Of a stretch of DNA of 64,000 bases, positions 1 to 9,125 are shown piece by piece. Every line of letters starts with the position of its first letter. The stretch's first letter is position 1. This DNA comes from CAHJWO01 sp964245885. Lineage in GTDB: Bacteria > Verrucomicrobiota > Verrucomicrobiia > Chthoniobacterales > SZAS-18. The DNA lies in the NCBI GenBank assembly GCA_964245885.1, contig CAXTOX010000001.1:1-64000 (forward strand), written 5' to 3'. A model generated the notes under the pieces. That model saw only the letters and a program-made list of their open reading frames with translations. It was not told where the DNA came from and made no database searches. Position numbers and translations under genes: made by a program.

Positions 1-6
1 CGTTTT

Positions 7-53
7 CCCACGGCTCACGCCGTGGGCTAATTTCTGGCGCCCCTGCCGGGGCT
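7..53. repeat. Double-palindrome intergenic repeat, copy 1
   Basis: Two small palindromes sit side by side: an 8-bp stem CCCACGGC/GCCGTGGG around TCAC, then a 5-bp stem GCCCC/GGGGC around TGCC, joined by a short spacer beginning CTAA. The same arrangement recurs at 10711-11015, 27814-27860 and 31921-32140. It lies just past the stop of the ExbB-like gene. No ExbD gene follows within the first 105 bases. Confidence 0.85.
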
Positions 54-105
54 GAGAACTTGCCAAACTGTACCACTACCTGCGGACGGCCGCGTTCCGC
101 CGGGG

Positions 106-822
106 TCATTCCCCGCCTTCGGGGAAGCACTTCGAGATCAGGCTGGACAGCAGGCCCTCCATCTCCACCGCGAGACCTTCCACGCGCCGGGTAAAGAACG
201 TGTAGACCACCAGCGTCGGGATCGCGATGGCCAGGCCGAAGATCGTCGTGTTGAGCGCCTCGGCGATGCCCAGCGCCACGCCGCCGGTGTCCGCTGCGCC
301 TTCCAGGCCGCCGCTCGCGCCGAGGTCGGAAAACACGCCGACCAACCCGGAAATAGCTCCCAATAGGCCGAGCAGCGGCGAGATGCCCACGATCAACTCC
401 AGCGCGGACAGCCCGCCCTCCAGCCGCATGACCTCGCGCCGCGCCGCCACCTGCACGGCGTCGGCGCTCACGTCGCGCGACTGGTCGAGTTGCTGCAAGC
501 CGGCGCGCGTGATGCGGGCCAGCGCGGCGGGGTTATCTTCCACGAGCCGCCACAGGTGACCCACGTCGGTACCGGGCGTCAGTTTCTCGATGGCGGCGCG
601 CAGGAAACGCGGCAGCACCCGCTCACGTTGCAGCGCGCGTACCCGTAAAGCCGAGATCGCCACCGCCGCGACCGCGCACGCCGCCAGCGGCACCATGAAC
701 GGACCACCCCGCTCGAAAAACCCCACGAAGGCATCCCAAAAGGCGTTGGCAACCACGGGAACGGGAAAACTGGACGCGGACAACATGAAAGAAACGCGGC
801 GGCAAAAATCAACGCACCCCAC
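106..822 (-). CDS. exbB: MotA/TolQ/ExbB proton-channel family protein
   Basis: Inner-membrane proton channel subunit that energises a TonB-type protein with the proton motive force. The 238-residue product has the ExbB/TolQ layout: a first membrane helix near residues 42-62 (FMVPLAACAVAAVAI), a cytoplasmic section, then two helices near 143-170 (ISPLLGLLGAISGLVGVF) and 192-212 (GLAIAIPTLVVYTFF). The glycine-rich second helix is the family hallmark. The listed start is a GTG directly abutting the TGA of the TonB-like gene, so translation is probably coupled; an internal ATG at 786 is a possible alternative. ExbD, the usual partner, is not seen in the window. The ExbB/TolQ family assignment is firm, but ExbB rather than TolQ is inferred from the TonB-like neighbour. 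Confidence 0.85.
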   Translation of the reverse strand: MGCVDFCRRVSFMLSASSFPVPVVANAFWDAFVGFFERGGPFMVPLAACAVAAVAISALRVRALQRERVLPRFLRAAIEKLTPGTDVGHLWRLVEDNPAALARITRAGLQQLDQSRDVSADAVQVAARREVMRLEGGLSALELIVGISPLLGLLGAISGLVGVFSDLGASGGLEGAADTGGVALGIAEALNTTIFGLAIAIPTLVVYTFFTRRVEGLAVEMEGLLSSLISKCFPEGGE

Positions 823-1977
823 TCACTGCTCGAACATGCCGAAGGTGTAATCCACTTCCAGTTGCCCCTCGGGCAGCTTCGACGCGACATCCGCTGGAAT
901 GGGAGGCAGTTCCGATTCGTTGATGGCCTGAATCGAGATCGACGCCAGGATCGTGTCTTTCTTGGCACCGCTGGCGCGGATGCTGACGCTCTGGCCGTTG
1001 CGCGTGACGAAGAAGTGAATCTGCACGCTCTCGGTCCGAACGAGATCGCTCATGCGGTCGTTTACCAATTGATACCAGCGCGAGGCGATGGCGTCGCTGA
1101 TCGCTTTTTCGTATCTGCCCAGAGGGGTGCCGAGCGCGCTGACGGAGTTCTTGCCCAGGTCCTTGACCGAGCCGCTCATCTTGGTCTGGACGCTCTGCGG
1201 TTGAAAGCCGGGGGCCTGCGGGATGCTGTGGCTGCTGACGGTGGAGTTTTCCCGCGCGACCTTGGCCGCCTGTTGCGCGAGCAGATCCTGCACGGGAGGG
1301 GGAGTGGAGTGCGGTTTCGTGGCCGGACTCGGCGACGGGGCGGGCGGGGTGTTCGAGGGGCTGGCGCTGGGCCTGAGCGTCAACAGGGCGTTGGGCGACG
1401 GTGTCGACTGCTCGCTGGGCGGGGTGGGGTTCTCCTTGGCGTCCTCCGGAGGCGGCGTCGGGGCGGAAGCGGAGGCCGCGGGCGCGGCGGCGGAATCGTT
1501 GTCGTGCGCTTCCTTGCCGGGGATGTAGGGGTTCGTGGTAAAATCGTACGCGTCGAATTCCTTGCCGTCCTGGGTGGGCAACGGCTTGAAGGGGTCCTCG
1601 GCCGCTTTTTCCGCGGAGGCTTTGGTGTCCTTGTCCGAGATGAAGTTCGGATCAGGCGGGGGGGTGTCCGCCTTGTTCTCGTCGGTGGTCCGCATGTACT
1701 CCGGGTGCTGCTCCGAGGGGACGACCTCGGTCTTGTGGAGGCTCGGGGTCTCCGCGGGTTCGGGCGGCTGGATCACCAGCGAGATGGGGGCAGACCCTTT
1801 TTTCAACGGCGGCCGGGGCCAATGCGGCAGAGCCCACGCGAGCAGGACGATGAGGACCGCTTGCAACAGCAACGCCGCCAGAGCGGCCAGGAGGATCTTC
1901 AGCCACGGCACGCGCCGGCGTCGGGGGGCTTTGGCGGTAGTGGACCCGGCGGATGGGCGTTGCACGAGCGTGGGCAT
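823..1977 (-). CDS. TonB-like energy transducer
   Basis: Likely periplasm-spanning protein that transmits energy from the ExbB complex to outer-membrane receptors. Starting at the ATG at 1977 the product is 384 residues: a basic N-terminus, one membrane helix (LLAALAALLLQAVLIVLLAW), a long proline/serine/alanine/glutamate-rich linker, and a ~100-residue C-terminal domain beginning near LGRYEKAISDAI. That domain ends in a beta-rich segment as in TonB/TolA C-termini. The reading frame is open for 95 more codons upstream, but that extension is arginine-rich, lacks a signal and runs into the opposite-strand gene's promoter region, so I rejected it. Overall architecture supports TonB; the C-terminal domain is only weakly recognisable. 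Substrate receptors are unknown; the receptor at 28119 is a candidate partner. Confidence 0.7.
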   Translation of the reverse strand: MPTLVQRPSAGSTTAKAPRRRRVPWLKILLAALAALLLQAVLIVLLAWALPHWPRPPLKKGSAPISLVIQPPEPAETPSLHKTEVVPSEQHPEYMRTTDENKADTPPPDPNFISDKDTKASAEKAAEDPFKPLPTQDGKEFDAYDFTTNPYIPGKEAHDNDSAAAPAASASAPTPPPEDAKENPTPPSEQSTPSPNALLTLRPSASPSNTPPAPSPSPATKPHSTPPPVQDLLAQQAAKVARENSTVSSHSIPQAPGFQPQSVQTKMSGSVKDLGKNSVSALGTPLGRYEKAISDAIASRWYQLVNDRMSDLVRTESVQIHFFVTRNGQSVSIRASGAKKDTILASISIQAINESELPPIPADVASKLPEGQLEVDYTFGMFEQ

Positions 1978-2224
1978 GACGAAGGGCAGTGGAACGCAGC
2001 GACCGCACACATAGCGCATGCCTGCGCGCAGTGCGAGCGAGTAGTGAAAAGCGCTACGGGGTGCGGAGTGAGAGGATGAACAAAAGAAGGAACCACGCGA
2101 CGGGCTACGTCGAAGGCGACGGCGGACACAAGATCGAGGTCGCCGCCCGGTGGCAGGATTGAAACAGAGACCGCCGCGATTTTTGTTGCCGGCGCGGGGG
2201 TGGGCTGGCACAATCCGCGCCCTT

Positions 2225-2650
2225 ATGTCCAAGCAATGGTGGTCGTCGCGCCCGATGTTCATGGCCCAGGCGGGTTGCCTGCTGGTGCTCTTCGCCTGGA
2301 GCGTGCATCACGCGCCGGGCGAGGCGGGTAAGGACGTCAAGGCCGCGCCGGAGCCGGACCGCGACGCCGTGATCGACAACAGCGAGGACACCGCCTCGAC
2401 CGACAGCGTCAGCGAGGCGGACCCGCGCTTCGTGGCTCCGCCGACGGTCCGCTTCCGCACGGAGCACCCGCCGGCCGGTTCGCTCAACCTGCGTCCGCTG
2501 GACCTTTCCGCGCCCGACGGCACTGCCCCGTGGCAGCCGGTCCATCCGCAGAACCCGCCGCAGCGTCTGCCGAGCGGGCCGCGGTCGCCGTTCGAGATCA
2601 GCGGCAGCGGCGCGACGGTGTACAACGCCCCGCCCCCGGACGCGGATTAA
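2225..2650 (+). CDS. Hypothetical membrane-anchored or secreted protein
   Basis: A 141-residue product with an N-terminal hydrophobic segment (MAQAGCLLVLFAWSVHHA) that could be a signal peptide or anchor. It is followed by an acidic, proline-rich region with no domain I recognise. The ATG at 2225 was chosen because the upstream extension is low-quality and overlaps the divergent TonB-like gene's leader. It ends 51 bases before the ABC ATPase gene on the same strand and could be co-transcribed with it. The function is unknown. Confidence 0.55.
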   Translation: MSKQWWSSRPMFMAQAGCLLVLFAWSVHHAPGEAGKDVKAAPEPDRDAVIDNSEDTASTDSVSEADPRFVAPPTVRFRTEHPPAGSLNLRPLDLSAPDGTAPWQPVHPQNPPQRLPSGPRSPFEISGSGATVYNAPPPDAD

Positions 2651-2701
2651 CCGACAGAAACTTGCGGCGCGCGGCAAGCGGGAAGACAGTGGCCCGCGCC
2701 C

Positions 2702-3496
2702 ATGATCGAAGCCGAAGCTCTCACCAAGCTCTACGACAAATTCGTCGCCGTAGACCATCTCTCGCTGACGGTCCGACCGGGCGAGGTGCTCGGGCTGGTC
2801 GGGCAGAACGGCGCGGGCAAGACCACCACCCTGCGCTGCCTGGCGGGCATCATCCCGCCCACGAGCGGCAGCGTGCGCCTCGCCAGCCATCCGCTCGCCA
2901 CCGAGCCTATCGCGGCCAAGCGCGAACTGGCGTTCTTTTCCGACGAACCGCGGCTGTTCGACTATCTCACCGTCGAGCAGCACCTCGCCTTCGTGGCGCG
3001 GATTTACCAGGTGGCCGACTACCGCGAACGCGCCCGGCCGCTGTTGGAGGAACTGGAGATGGCCGACAAGACTGGCGTCCTGCCCGCGGAGCTTTCCCGC
3101 GGCATGAAGCAAAAACTCGCCATCGCCTGCGGGCTGATCCATGCGCCGAGCGTGATCCTCTTCGATGAACCGCTCACCGGCCTGGACCCCATCGGCATCC
3201 GGCGCATGAAGGCCACGATCCTGCGCCGGGCGCGCGAGGGGGCGTCCATCATCATCAGCTCTCACCTGCTGCCCTTGCTGGAGGAGGTGTGTTCGCACGT
3301 CCTGATCCTGCACAACGGACGCAAGGTGGCCGGCGGCACGCTCGCGGAGATCGTCGGGCAATTCCACGACCCGCTGGCGACCGGCGCGCCGCCGGACCTG
3401 GAGGAAATCTTCTTCCGCGCGACGACGGGGCAAGGGAGTCTGCCCGACGCCATGTCCAAGGCGGAACCGCCGCCGCTGCCGCCTCCTGGGCGATGA
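2702..3496 (+). CDS. ABC transporter ATP-binding protein
   Basis: ATPase of an ABC-2 type exporter. The 264-residue product contains all nucleotide-binding motifs in order: Walker A GQNGAGKTTT near residue 34, an ABC signature in variant form (LSRGMKQKLAIA) near 134, Walker B VILFDEPLTGLDP near 153, and a switch histidine in ISSHLL near 186. The next gene starts 7 bases downstream and encodes the matching membrane protein, so the two form an exporter pair. The cargo cannot be read from the sequence. Confidence 0.92.
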   Translation: MIEAEALTKLYDKFVAVDHLSLTVRPGEVLGLVGQNGAGKTTTLRCLAGIIPPTSGSVRLASHPLATEPIAAKRELAFFSDEPRLFDYLTVEQHLAFVARIYQVADYRERARPLLEELEMADKTGVLPAELSRGMKQKLAIACGLIHAPSVILFDEPLTGLDPIGIRRMKATILRRAREGASIIISSHLLPLLEEVCSHVLILHNGRKVAGGTLAEIVGQFHDPLATGAPPDLEEIFFRATTGQGSLPDAMSKAEPPPLPPPGR

Positions 3497-3503
3497 ACCT
3501 GCC

Positions 3504-5285
3504 ATGTTCTCCGCCCTGCTCTATCTCCAGTTCCAGACGCTGAAGAACCGGCTGCTCGAACGCCTGCGCCGGTTGCGCCGGCCGCGCTACCTCTTCGGCG
3601 CGCTGGCGGGCGGGCTTTACCTGCTGATGGTGTTCGCGCGGCCGTTCTTCTCGATGCGGCGTGACTTCCAGGGAATCCATCGCGCCTCGCCGGCCTTCCT
3701 GCCCGAGGTGCCGGCGGGCGTCTGGGAATTCGTGGCCGCGCTGGCGCTCGCGGTCCTCTTGCTGCTCGCCTGGCTGCTGCCGTACGAACGCGCCGCCCTG
3801 ATCTTCACCGAGGCTGAGATCACCTTCCTTTTCCCTGCGCCGATCCACCGCCGGACGCTGATTCACTACAAATTGTTGCGCTCCCAGTTGGCGGTGTTCT
3901 TCACCAGCATCTTCTTTGCGTTGTTCACCCGCGCGGCGGGCGGATTCGCCGACGCGCTGCTGCGCGCGGTGGGGTTCTGGCTGCTGCTGTCCACGATCAA
4001 CCTGCACCTGCTCGGGGCGTCGTTCGCGCGCACGCTGCTGCTCGAACGCGGCGTCACGGTGTGGCGTCGGCGGTTGGGGATTCTTGGAGGCCTGCTGGCG
4101 CTCGGCGCGGGCGCGGTCTGGTGGACGCGCGGAGAGGTGCCGCCGCTCGGCCCGGAGGACATCGAGAGCGTCGGGACCTTCGCGCGTTACCTGCAAACGG
4201 TCGCGAACACCGCCCCGGCGTACTGGCTGCTGCTGCCCTTCCGCGTGGTGGTCCGGCCGTTTCTGTTCGCGTCGGATGCCGGGGCGTTCGGCGCGGCGGT
4301 CGGGCCGGCCTTGCTGCTGCTGGCGTGCCATTACCTATGGGTGATCCGCTCGGACGTGGCGTTCGAGGAAGCGAGCATCGCCGCCTCCCAGCGCCACGCC
4401 GTGCGCGTGGCGGCGATGCGCTCGGGCAACTGGCAAAACGCCCGTCCCGCCCGCAAGCGCCGCGCGCCCTTCCGCCTCGCGCCGACCGGCCCGCCCGCCG
4501 TGGCCATCCTGTGGAAGAACCTCCTGGGCGCGGGCCAGTTTTTCAACGCCCGGCTGGCGATTGCCTTCATCGTCTGGGCGGGGATTGCAGGCTCGGCTTT
4601 CGGCTCGGTGGGAGGGAGCAAGACGGCCTGGACCCCGGTGGCCGGGATCATGTGCATCTTCCTGCTGGGCATGGCCCTGTTCTTCGGGCCGCAGCTCATC
4701 CGCCAGGACTTCCGGCGCGACCTCGCCGTGGCCGACCTGCTCAAGATCTACCCCATGCGCGGCTGGCAGGTGGCGCTTGGCGAACTGCTGGCCCCCGCGG
4801 TGATCCTGACCGTCCTGGAGTGGATTCTCATCGTGCTGGCGACGACCTTGCTCAACGAGGACGCCGCGCCCGCCATGCGCTGGGACCTGCGCACGGCGGC
4901 AGGGATCGCGGCGGCGGTGCTCTGCCCGACTTTCAACCTGGTTTCCCTGCTCATCCCCAACGCCGCCGCCATCCTGATGCCGGCGTGGTTCGCCACCGCC
5001 AACACCCCCGGCGCGACCGCGAACAGCCGCGGCATCGAGGTCATAGGACAGCGCCTCCTCTTCCTGCTGGCGCAAACGGCGGCGCTGGCCCTGGCGATCT
5101 TCCCGGCCGGGGTGACGTTTTTCCTAGTCTACCTCTTTGCGGCGCAGCCGTACCTGCCCGGGATCGCCGCCCTGCCGGCGGCGGCGGGCGCGGCCACGCT
5201 GGTTTTCGCGGCGGAGGCCGCCGGTGGGCTGGCGCTGCTCGGGAGCTGGTTCGAGAGCTACGACGTGAGCGCCGAAAGAATCTGA
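3504..5285 (+). CDS. Putative ABC exporter membrane protein
   Basis: Polytopic 593-residue inner-membrane protein. Hydrophobic segments are spread through the chain: near 32-50, 74-94, 125-160, around 190, several from about 350 to 400, and a C-terminal cluster. Its layout resembles the large 'putative ABC exporter' permeases that pair with stand-alone ATPases. It lies 7 bases after the ATPase gene, which supports a two-gene transporter. A basic cytoplasmic loop (NARPARKRRAPF) separates the two membrane halves. The family assignment rests on architecture and context, not on a diagnostic motif. Confidence 0.75.
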   Translation: MFSALLYLQFQTLKNRLLERLRRLRRPRYLFGALAGGLYLLMVFARPFFSMRRDFQGIHRASPAFLPEVPAGVWEFVAALALAVLLLLAWLLPYERAALIFTEAEITFLFPAPIHRRTLIHYKLLRSQLAVFFTSIFFALFTRAAGGFADALLRAVGFWLLLSTINLHLLGASFARTLLLERGVTVWRRRLGILGGLLALGAGAVWWTRGEVPPLGPEDIESVGTFARYLQTVANTAPAYWLLLPFRVVVRPFLFASDAGAFGAAVGPALLLLACHYLWVIRSDVAFEEASIAASQRHAVRVAAMRSGNWQNARPARKRRAPFRLAPTGPPAVAILWKNLLGAGQFFNARLAIAFIVWAGIAGSAFGSVGGSKTAWTPVAGIMCIFLLGMALFFGPQLIRQDFRRDLAVADLLKIYPMRGWQVALGELLAPAVILTVLEWILIVLATTLLNEDAAPAMRWDLRTAAGIAAAVLCPTFNLVSLLIPNAAAILMPAWFATANTPGATANSRGIEVIGQRLLFLLAQTAALALAIFPAGVTFFLVYLFAAQPYLPGIAALPAAAGAATLVFAAEAAGGLALLGSWFESYDVSAERI

Positions 5286-5297
5286 GATTTTACCTTC

Positions 5298-7133
5298 ATG
5301 AGTTATCAGCCCATTGCCAACTACGGCGTCGTCGGCAACCTCCAGACCACGGCGCTGGTCGGCATGAACGGGTCCGTCGACTTCCTGTCGTTCCCATACT
5401 TCGATTCGCCGACCGTCTTCGCCGCCCTGCTCGACGACAAGAACGGCGGCCGGTTCTCCATCGAGCCTACCATCGGCGGCGCGCGGCAGAAGCAGCTTTA
5501 CCTGGTCGATTCGAACATCCTGCTCACGCGCTTCCTCGCGCCGGAGGGCGTCGCGGAGATCAGCGACTTCATGCCGCTGTCGATCTGCCCGTCCGAGTCC
5601 GGCGACGGCCGCGACCATCCCACCCGGCTGGTGCGCCGCGTCAAGGTCGTGCGCGGGGAGATGCGCTGCCGGATGCTCTGCGCGCCGCGCTTCGACTACG
5701 CGCGTTCGCCGCATCAGGTCGAACAACCCTCCGACCGGGAGATGATCTTCGCCGAGGAGGGCGACGGCAAGCTGGTCCTGCGGCTGCGCTCGCACGACGT
5801 GCCGCTGCGCCGCCAGGATGGCGACGCCACGGCGGAGTTCACCCTGCGCGCGGGCGAGCACGCGACCTTCGTGCTCGAAGAGGTCCGCGACCACGAGGAG
5901 TCTCCGGTGGCGACCCACGACGGGGTGGTCGCGAGCTTCAAGGAGACGCTGAACTACTGGCGCGGCTGGGTGGCGCGCAGCACCTACAAGGGCCGCTGGC
6001 GCGAAACGGTCAACCGCTCGGCGCTGACCCTCAAGATGATGACCAGCCAGAAGCACGGCTCGGTCGTGGCGGCACCCACCTGCGGGTTGCCGGAAGCCAT
6101 CGGGCACGGCCGCAATTGGGACTACCGCTTCACCTGGATCCGCGACGCGTCGTTCACGGTCTACGCCCTCAACCGGCTCGGCTACAACGACGAGGCCGGA
6201 GCTTTCATGCGCTGGATCGAAAAGCGTTGTGAGGAAATGCACCCGGAAAAAGGTTTGCAGATCATGTACGGCATCGACGGCCGGCGCCATCTGCCGGAAG
6301 TCGAGTTGAACCACCTCGACGGCTACCGCGGCAGCAAGCCCGTGCGCATCGGCAACGCCGCGTCCGACCAGCTCCAGCTCGACATCTACGGCGAGCTGAT
6401 GGACTCCGTCTACCTTTACGACAAGTACGGCCGGCCCCTCGACTACGACGCTTGGCAGGACGTGACCAAGCTCGTCGACTTCGTCTGCAAAAACTACCGC
6501 CGCAAGGACGCGGGCATCTGGGAGGTGCGCGGCGGCAAAAAGGAATACCTGTATTCCCGGCTGATGTGCTGGGTCGCCGTGGACCGCGCGATCCGGCTGG
6601 CCGGCAAGCGCTCCTTTCCCACGCCGCCGGCGCTGTGGTTCAGGACGCGCGACACGATCTACAACCAGATTTACACGAAGTTCTGGAATCCGAAAAAGGG
6701 AGCTTTCGTCCAGGCGCTCGGCCGCGCCGACAGCGTGGACGCCTCGTCGCTGCTGATGCCGATGGTCCGATTCATGAGTCCGACCGACCGCCGCTGGCTG
6801 TCGTCGTTGCGCGTCATCGAAAAAGACCTCGTGGAAGATTCGCTGGTGTACCGCTACAAGGACGACGATGGGTTGGGCGGCGCGGAAGGGACGTTCACCA
6901 TGTGCTCGTTCTGGTACGTGGAATGTCTGGCGCGCAGCGGCGACCTGGAGCAGGCGCGCTACATCTTCGAGAAGATGGTCGGCTACGCGAACCACCTCGG
7001 ACTGTACGCGGAGGAACTCGGACCGAGCGGCGAACACCTCGGCAACTTCCCGCAGGCTTTCACGCACTTGGCGCTCATCAGCGCGGCGTACAACCTCAAC
7101 CGCCTCCTCGACAATCCGCAGGGGCTGATGTGA
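5298..7133 (+). CDS. Glycoside hydrolase family 15 protein (glucoamylase/trehalase-like)
   Basis: Probable inverting alpha-glucosidase, cytoplasmic since no signal peptide is visible. The 611-residue chain starts with the N-terminal beta-domain of GH15 trehalase-like proteins (IANYGVVGNLQTTALVG, then GSVDFLSFPYFDSP). The (alpha/alpha)6 barrel follows with the marker APTCGLPEAIG...RNWDYRFTWIRDA around residues 256-283. Other barrel landmarks are GIWEVRGG (catalytic glutamate region) and EELGPSGEHLGNFPQAFTH near the C-terminus. The start lies 12 bases after the ABC permease stop, so it may be co-transcribed. Family members include glucoamylase, trehalase and glucodextranase; the sequence alone does not decide between them. 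Confidence 0.9.
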   Translation: MSYQPIANYGVVGNLQTTALVGMNGSVDFLSFPYFDSPTVFAALLDDKNGGRFSIEPTIGGARQKQLYLVDSNILLTRFLAPEGVAEISDFMPLSICPSESGDGRDHPTRLVRRVKVVRGEMRCRMLCAPRFDYARSPHQVEQPSDREMIFAEEGDGKLVLRLRSHDVPLRRQDGDATAEFTLRAGEHATFVLEEVRDHEESPVATHDGVVASFKETLNYWRGWVARSTYKGRWRETVNRSALTLKMMTSQKHGSVVAAPTCGLPEAIGHGRNWDYRFTWIRDASFTVYALNRLGYNDEAGAFMRWIEKRCEEMHPEKGLQIMYGIDGRRHLPEVELNHLDGYRGSKPVRIGNAASDQLQLDIYGELMDSVYLYDKYGRPLDYDAWQDVTKLVDFVCKNYRRKDAGIWEVRGGKKEYLYSRLMCWVAVDRAIRLAGKRSFPTPPALWFRTRDTIYNQIYTKFWNPKKGAFVQALGRADSVDASSLLMPMVRFMSPTDRRWLSSLRVIEKDLVEDSLVYRYKDDDGLGGAEGTFTMCSFWYVECLARSGDLEQARYIFEKMVGYANHLGLYAEELGPSGEHLGNFPQAFTHLALISAAYNLNRLLDNPQGLM

Positions 7134-7232
7134 GCCGAGCCGGGAGGCAGGTTTTGTGTCGCTGCAGCGATGCTCGTCAAGCGACGGGTCCTGGGCGACT
7201 GTCCTGGCAATGGCACTGGTCTTCGTTTGTCG

Positions 7233-7853
7233 TCAGCGGCTCTCCGCCCTGCACAGGAGCCTCATCAACTCACGGCCTTCGCGTCCACGGTAGGTCCGGG
7301 TGGGAACCCACTCCTCCTGCAAGTCGAAGTGGCCGGCGAACAGACGGTCGAGTTCCCCGGCGGCGGCCGCGAACGGCGGCCCGCCTCCGGGCGGGGTCGG
7401 TTCGCCTTCCTTCCACGGATTCAGGTAAAAGATCGCCAGCAGCCGACCGCCCGGCTTCAACGCCCCGGCGACGGCACGGACGTACTCCGGTCGGCGTGCC
7501 GGATCAATCGCACAGAAACACGTGTGCTCGAATACCCAGTCAAAACGTCCGCGCCATTGCGGCGGCAGGTCGAACAGGTCGCCTTCCGCGTAAGTCTCCC
7601 CGCCGGTCGCAGGCACGCGCCGGGCCTGCTCCAGGGCAGCAGGCGAGATGTCCAGGCCGTACACCACGTCGGCGTGGCCGGCGGCGGCGATGGTGCGCAC
7701 GTCGTGTCCCAGGCCGCAACCGGGCACCAGAACCTCGCCCTCCAGGCGGTGCGCGGGCGTCGCTTCAAGCCAGGCGAGCAGAGGCGGAGCGGGCGCGCCC
7801 TTGTCCCAGGGGGTGTCGCCCGCGCGGTAACAGGAGTTCCAATCGGTAGGCAT
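7233..7853 (-). CDS. SAM-dependent methyltransferase, TPMT family
   Basis: A 206-residue class I methyltransferase of the thiopurine S-methyltransferase type. Visible signatures are the N-terminal TPWDKGAPAPPLLAWL, the SAM-binding loop VPGCGLGHDVRTIAAAG with GLDISPAAL after it, and the FDWVFEHTCFCAIDP segment typical of this family. The C-terminal LKPGGRLLAIFYLNPW follows. In bacteria these proteins methylate small thiols, selenium/tellurium species or halides; the substrate here is not determined. The ATG at 7853 is preferred to a TTG eight codons upstream because homologues begin at about this point. It converges with the GH15 gene across about 100 bases. Confidence 0.85.
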   Translation of the reverse strand: MPTDWNSCYRAGDTPWDKGAPAPPLLAWLEATPAHRLEGEVLVPGCGLGHDVRTIAAAGHADVVYGLDISPAALEQARRVPATGGETYAEGDLFDLPPQWRGRFDWVFEHTCFCAIDPARRPEYVRAVAGALKPGGRLLAIFYLNPWKEGEPTPPGGGPPFAAAAGELDRLFAGHFDLQEEWVPTRTYRGREGRELMRLLCRAESR

Positions 7854-7901
7854 GGCAGATCGGGCCGTCAGGGCCAAGCCATCGTCCGCCGGCCCGCCGC
7901 C

Positions 7902-8945
7902 TTAATCCAGCCCCAACAACAGGCCGTCGCGATCGAACGGCGACGGCGGCGGGGTGGCCGCAGGCTCCGGGCTGCCGACAGACGGCGGCGTGGCGGCAGG
8001 CGAAGACGCGGGATTTTCCTTCCCCGGATGCCGTGACTTGCCGGCGGACGGCGGGGCTTGCCCGACGACCGGGATCATCGGTCCGGACGGCAGCGGGTCG
8101 GAGGCCGCGGCGACCAACCGCGGATCGACCAGCACCGCCGCCCGCCGCCCGCCCGCCCGTGGGGAGGTTCCCGGCAGCGGGAGGTTGGCCGGGTTCGTGA
8201 CGCCTGCCGCGTTCATCGCCGCCGCCGTGGCCGGGTCGAGCGTCGCCGCCGTCGCCGTCGACAGCGGGTTCACCGCCGGGGTTTGCCAGCCGGCGGCTTC
8301 GAGCGAGGTGGAGAATAGCCCGTTGAGCGCGGGCGGGTACGTCGTCTGCGCCCCGGTGAGGATTTTATGCGCGCCCGCCGCGTCCTTGCGGCGGAACGCC
8401 AGCGCCGCCTGCGCGTACAGGCTGGCCGGGGTCGCTCCGCCGGTGGCCGGGAGCTTGGCCAGTCTTTTGCGCGCGTCGGCCTCGTCGCCGGAGAGCAGGG
8501 CGCAGAGGAACGCTTTGTAGAGCACCAACTCCCATTTGTTGCCGGCCTTGTAACGGTCGGTCTGCGCGAGCAGGCGGTCAAAAACCGTCCGCGCCCGCGC
8601 GTAGTTTTTCTGCTGGAAGGCGACCTCCGCGAGGTTGAACTGCGCCGCCCACAGCGTCGGGTCGATCGCCACCGACCGCGCGAACGCCGCGTCCGCCTTG
8701 TCGTAGGTCCGCTGCTTGAGGTAGACCGCGCCACGCAGGTTCCACGCGTCGGCCTGGTCGGGTTTCAGCGCGTCGGCTTGTTCCAGCAGGTGCAGCGCGC
8801 CGGCGTAGTCGCCGCCCTGGTAGGCGGTCGTCGCCTGCTGGAAAAGAGCGTCTCCCTGCGCACGATCCTTGGCCGAAGGCACCAGCCCCGCGCTTGCTGC
8901 GGACGGCCCGCACCACAGGTAGACTCCCAGCAGCGCCAACCTCAT
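7902..8945 (-). CDS. Secreted TPR-repeat protein
   Basis: A 347-residue exported protein. The ATG at 8945 is chosen because it is followed by a clear signal peptide (RLALLGVYLWCGPSAASA) and preceded by a good ribosome-binding site, GGAGG with a 9-base spacer. An ATG further upstream would put extra sequence before the signal. At least three tetratricopeptide repeats follow (for example GDYAGALHLLEQADALKP, then ADAAFARSVAIDPTLWAA), so it is likely a scaffold for protein contacts. The C-terminal ~110 residues are alanine/proline-rich and low complexity. No partner is apparent; it is divergent from the outer-membrane barrel gene at 9126. Confidence 0.8.
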   Translation of the reverse strand: MRLALLGVYLWCGPSAASAGLVPSAKDRAQGDALFQQATTAYQGGDYAGALHLLEQADALKPDQADAWNLRGAVYLKQRTYDKADAAFARSVAIDPTLWAAQFNLAEVAFQQKNYARARTVFDRLLAQTDRYKAGNKWELVLYKAFLCALLSGDEADARKRLAKLPATGGATPASLYAQAALAFRRKDAAGAHKILTGAQTTYPPALNGLFSTSLEAAGWQTPAVNPLSTATAATLDPATAAAMNAAGVTNPANLPLPGTSPRAGGRRAAVLVDPRLVAAASDPLPSGPMIPVVGQAPPSAGKSRHPGKENPASSPAATPPSVGSPEPAATPPPSPFDRDGLLLGLD

Positions 8946-9117
8946 CAGGAGGTTCCTCCAAGCGGTGGAGGAAAAGTCCTCAACTTTGAGAAAGCGCAAA
9001 AATTTGTTTGCCATAAAGAGACCCATCGGAGATGAACCTAGATCGTACGCCCGCTTTTCGTTGCTCAAGCCGCTTGAGGTTAGCGGGTTTTACCAGAATA
9101 AAGCAACGAATCACAGG

Positions 9118-9123
9118 TATAAT
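9118..9123 (+). promoter_or_regulatory. Possible -10 box close to a start codon
   Basis: A perfect TATAAT lies only two bases before the ATG at 9126. I find no good -35 box 17 bases upstream. If it is real, transcription would start inside the annotated reading frame. The true start would then be further in, for example the GTG at 9249 just before the hydrophobic signal segment. Confidence 0.25.
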
Positions 9124-9125
9124 TC

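Noticed and set aside
4061..6232. Plus-strand open frame of about 720 codons
   Set aside because: Runs out of frame through both the permease and GH15 genes; high-GC shadow.
5124..7067. Long minus-strand open frame of about 640 codons
   Set aside because: It lies fully opposite the GH15 gene and the end of the ABC permease gene; composition is arginine/valine/histidine-rich as expected for the antisense of high-GC coding DNA, and no domain is visible.
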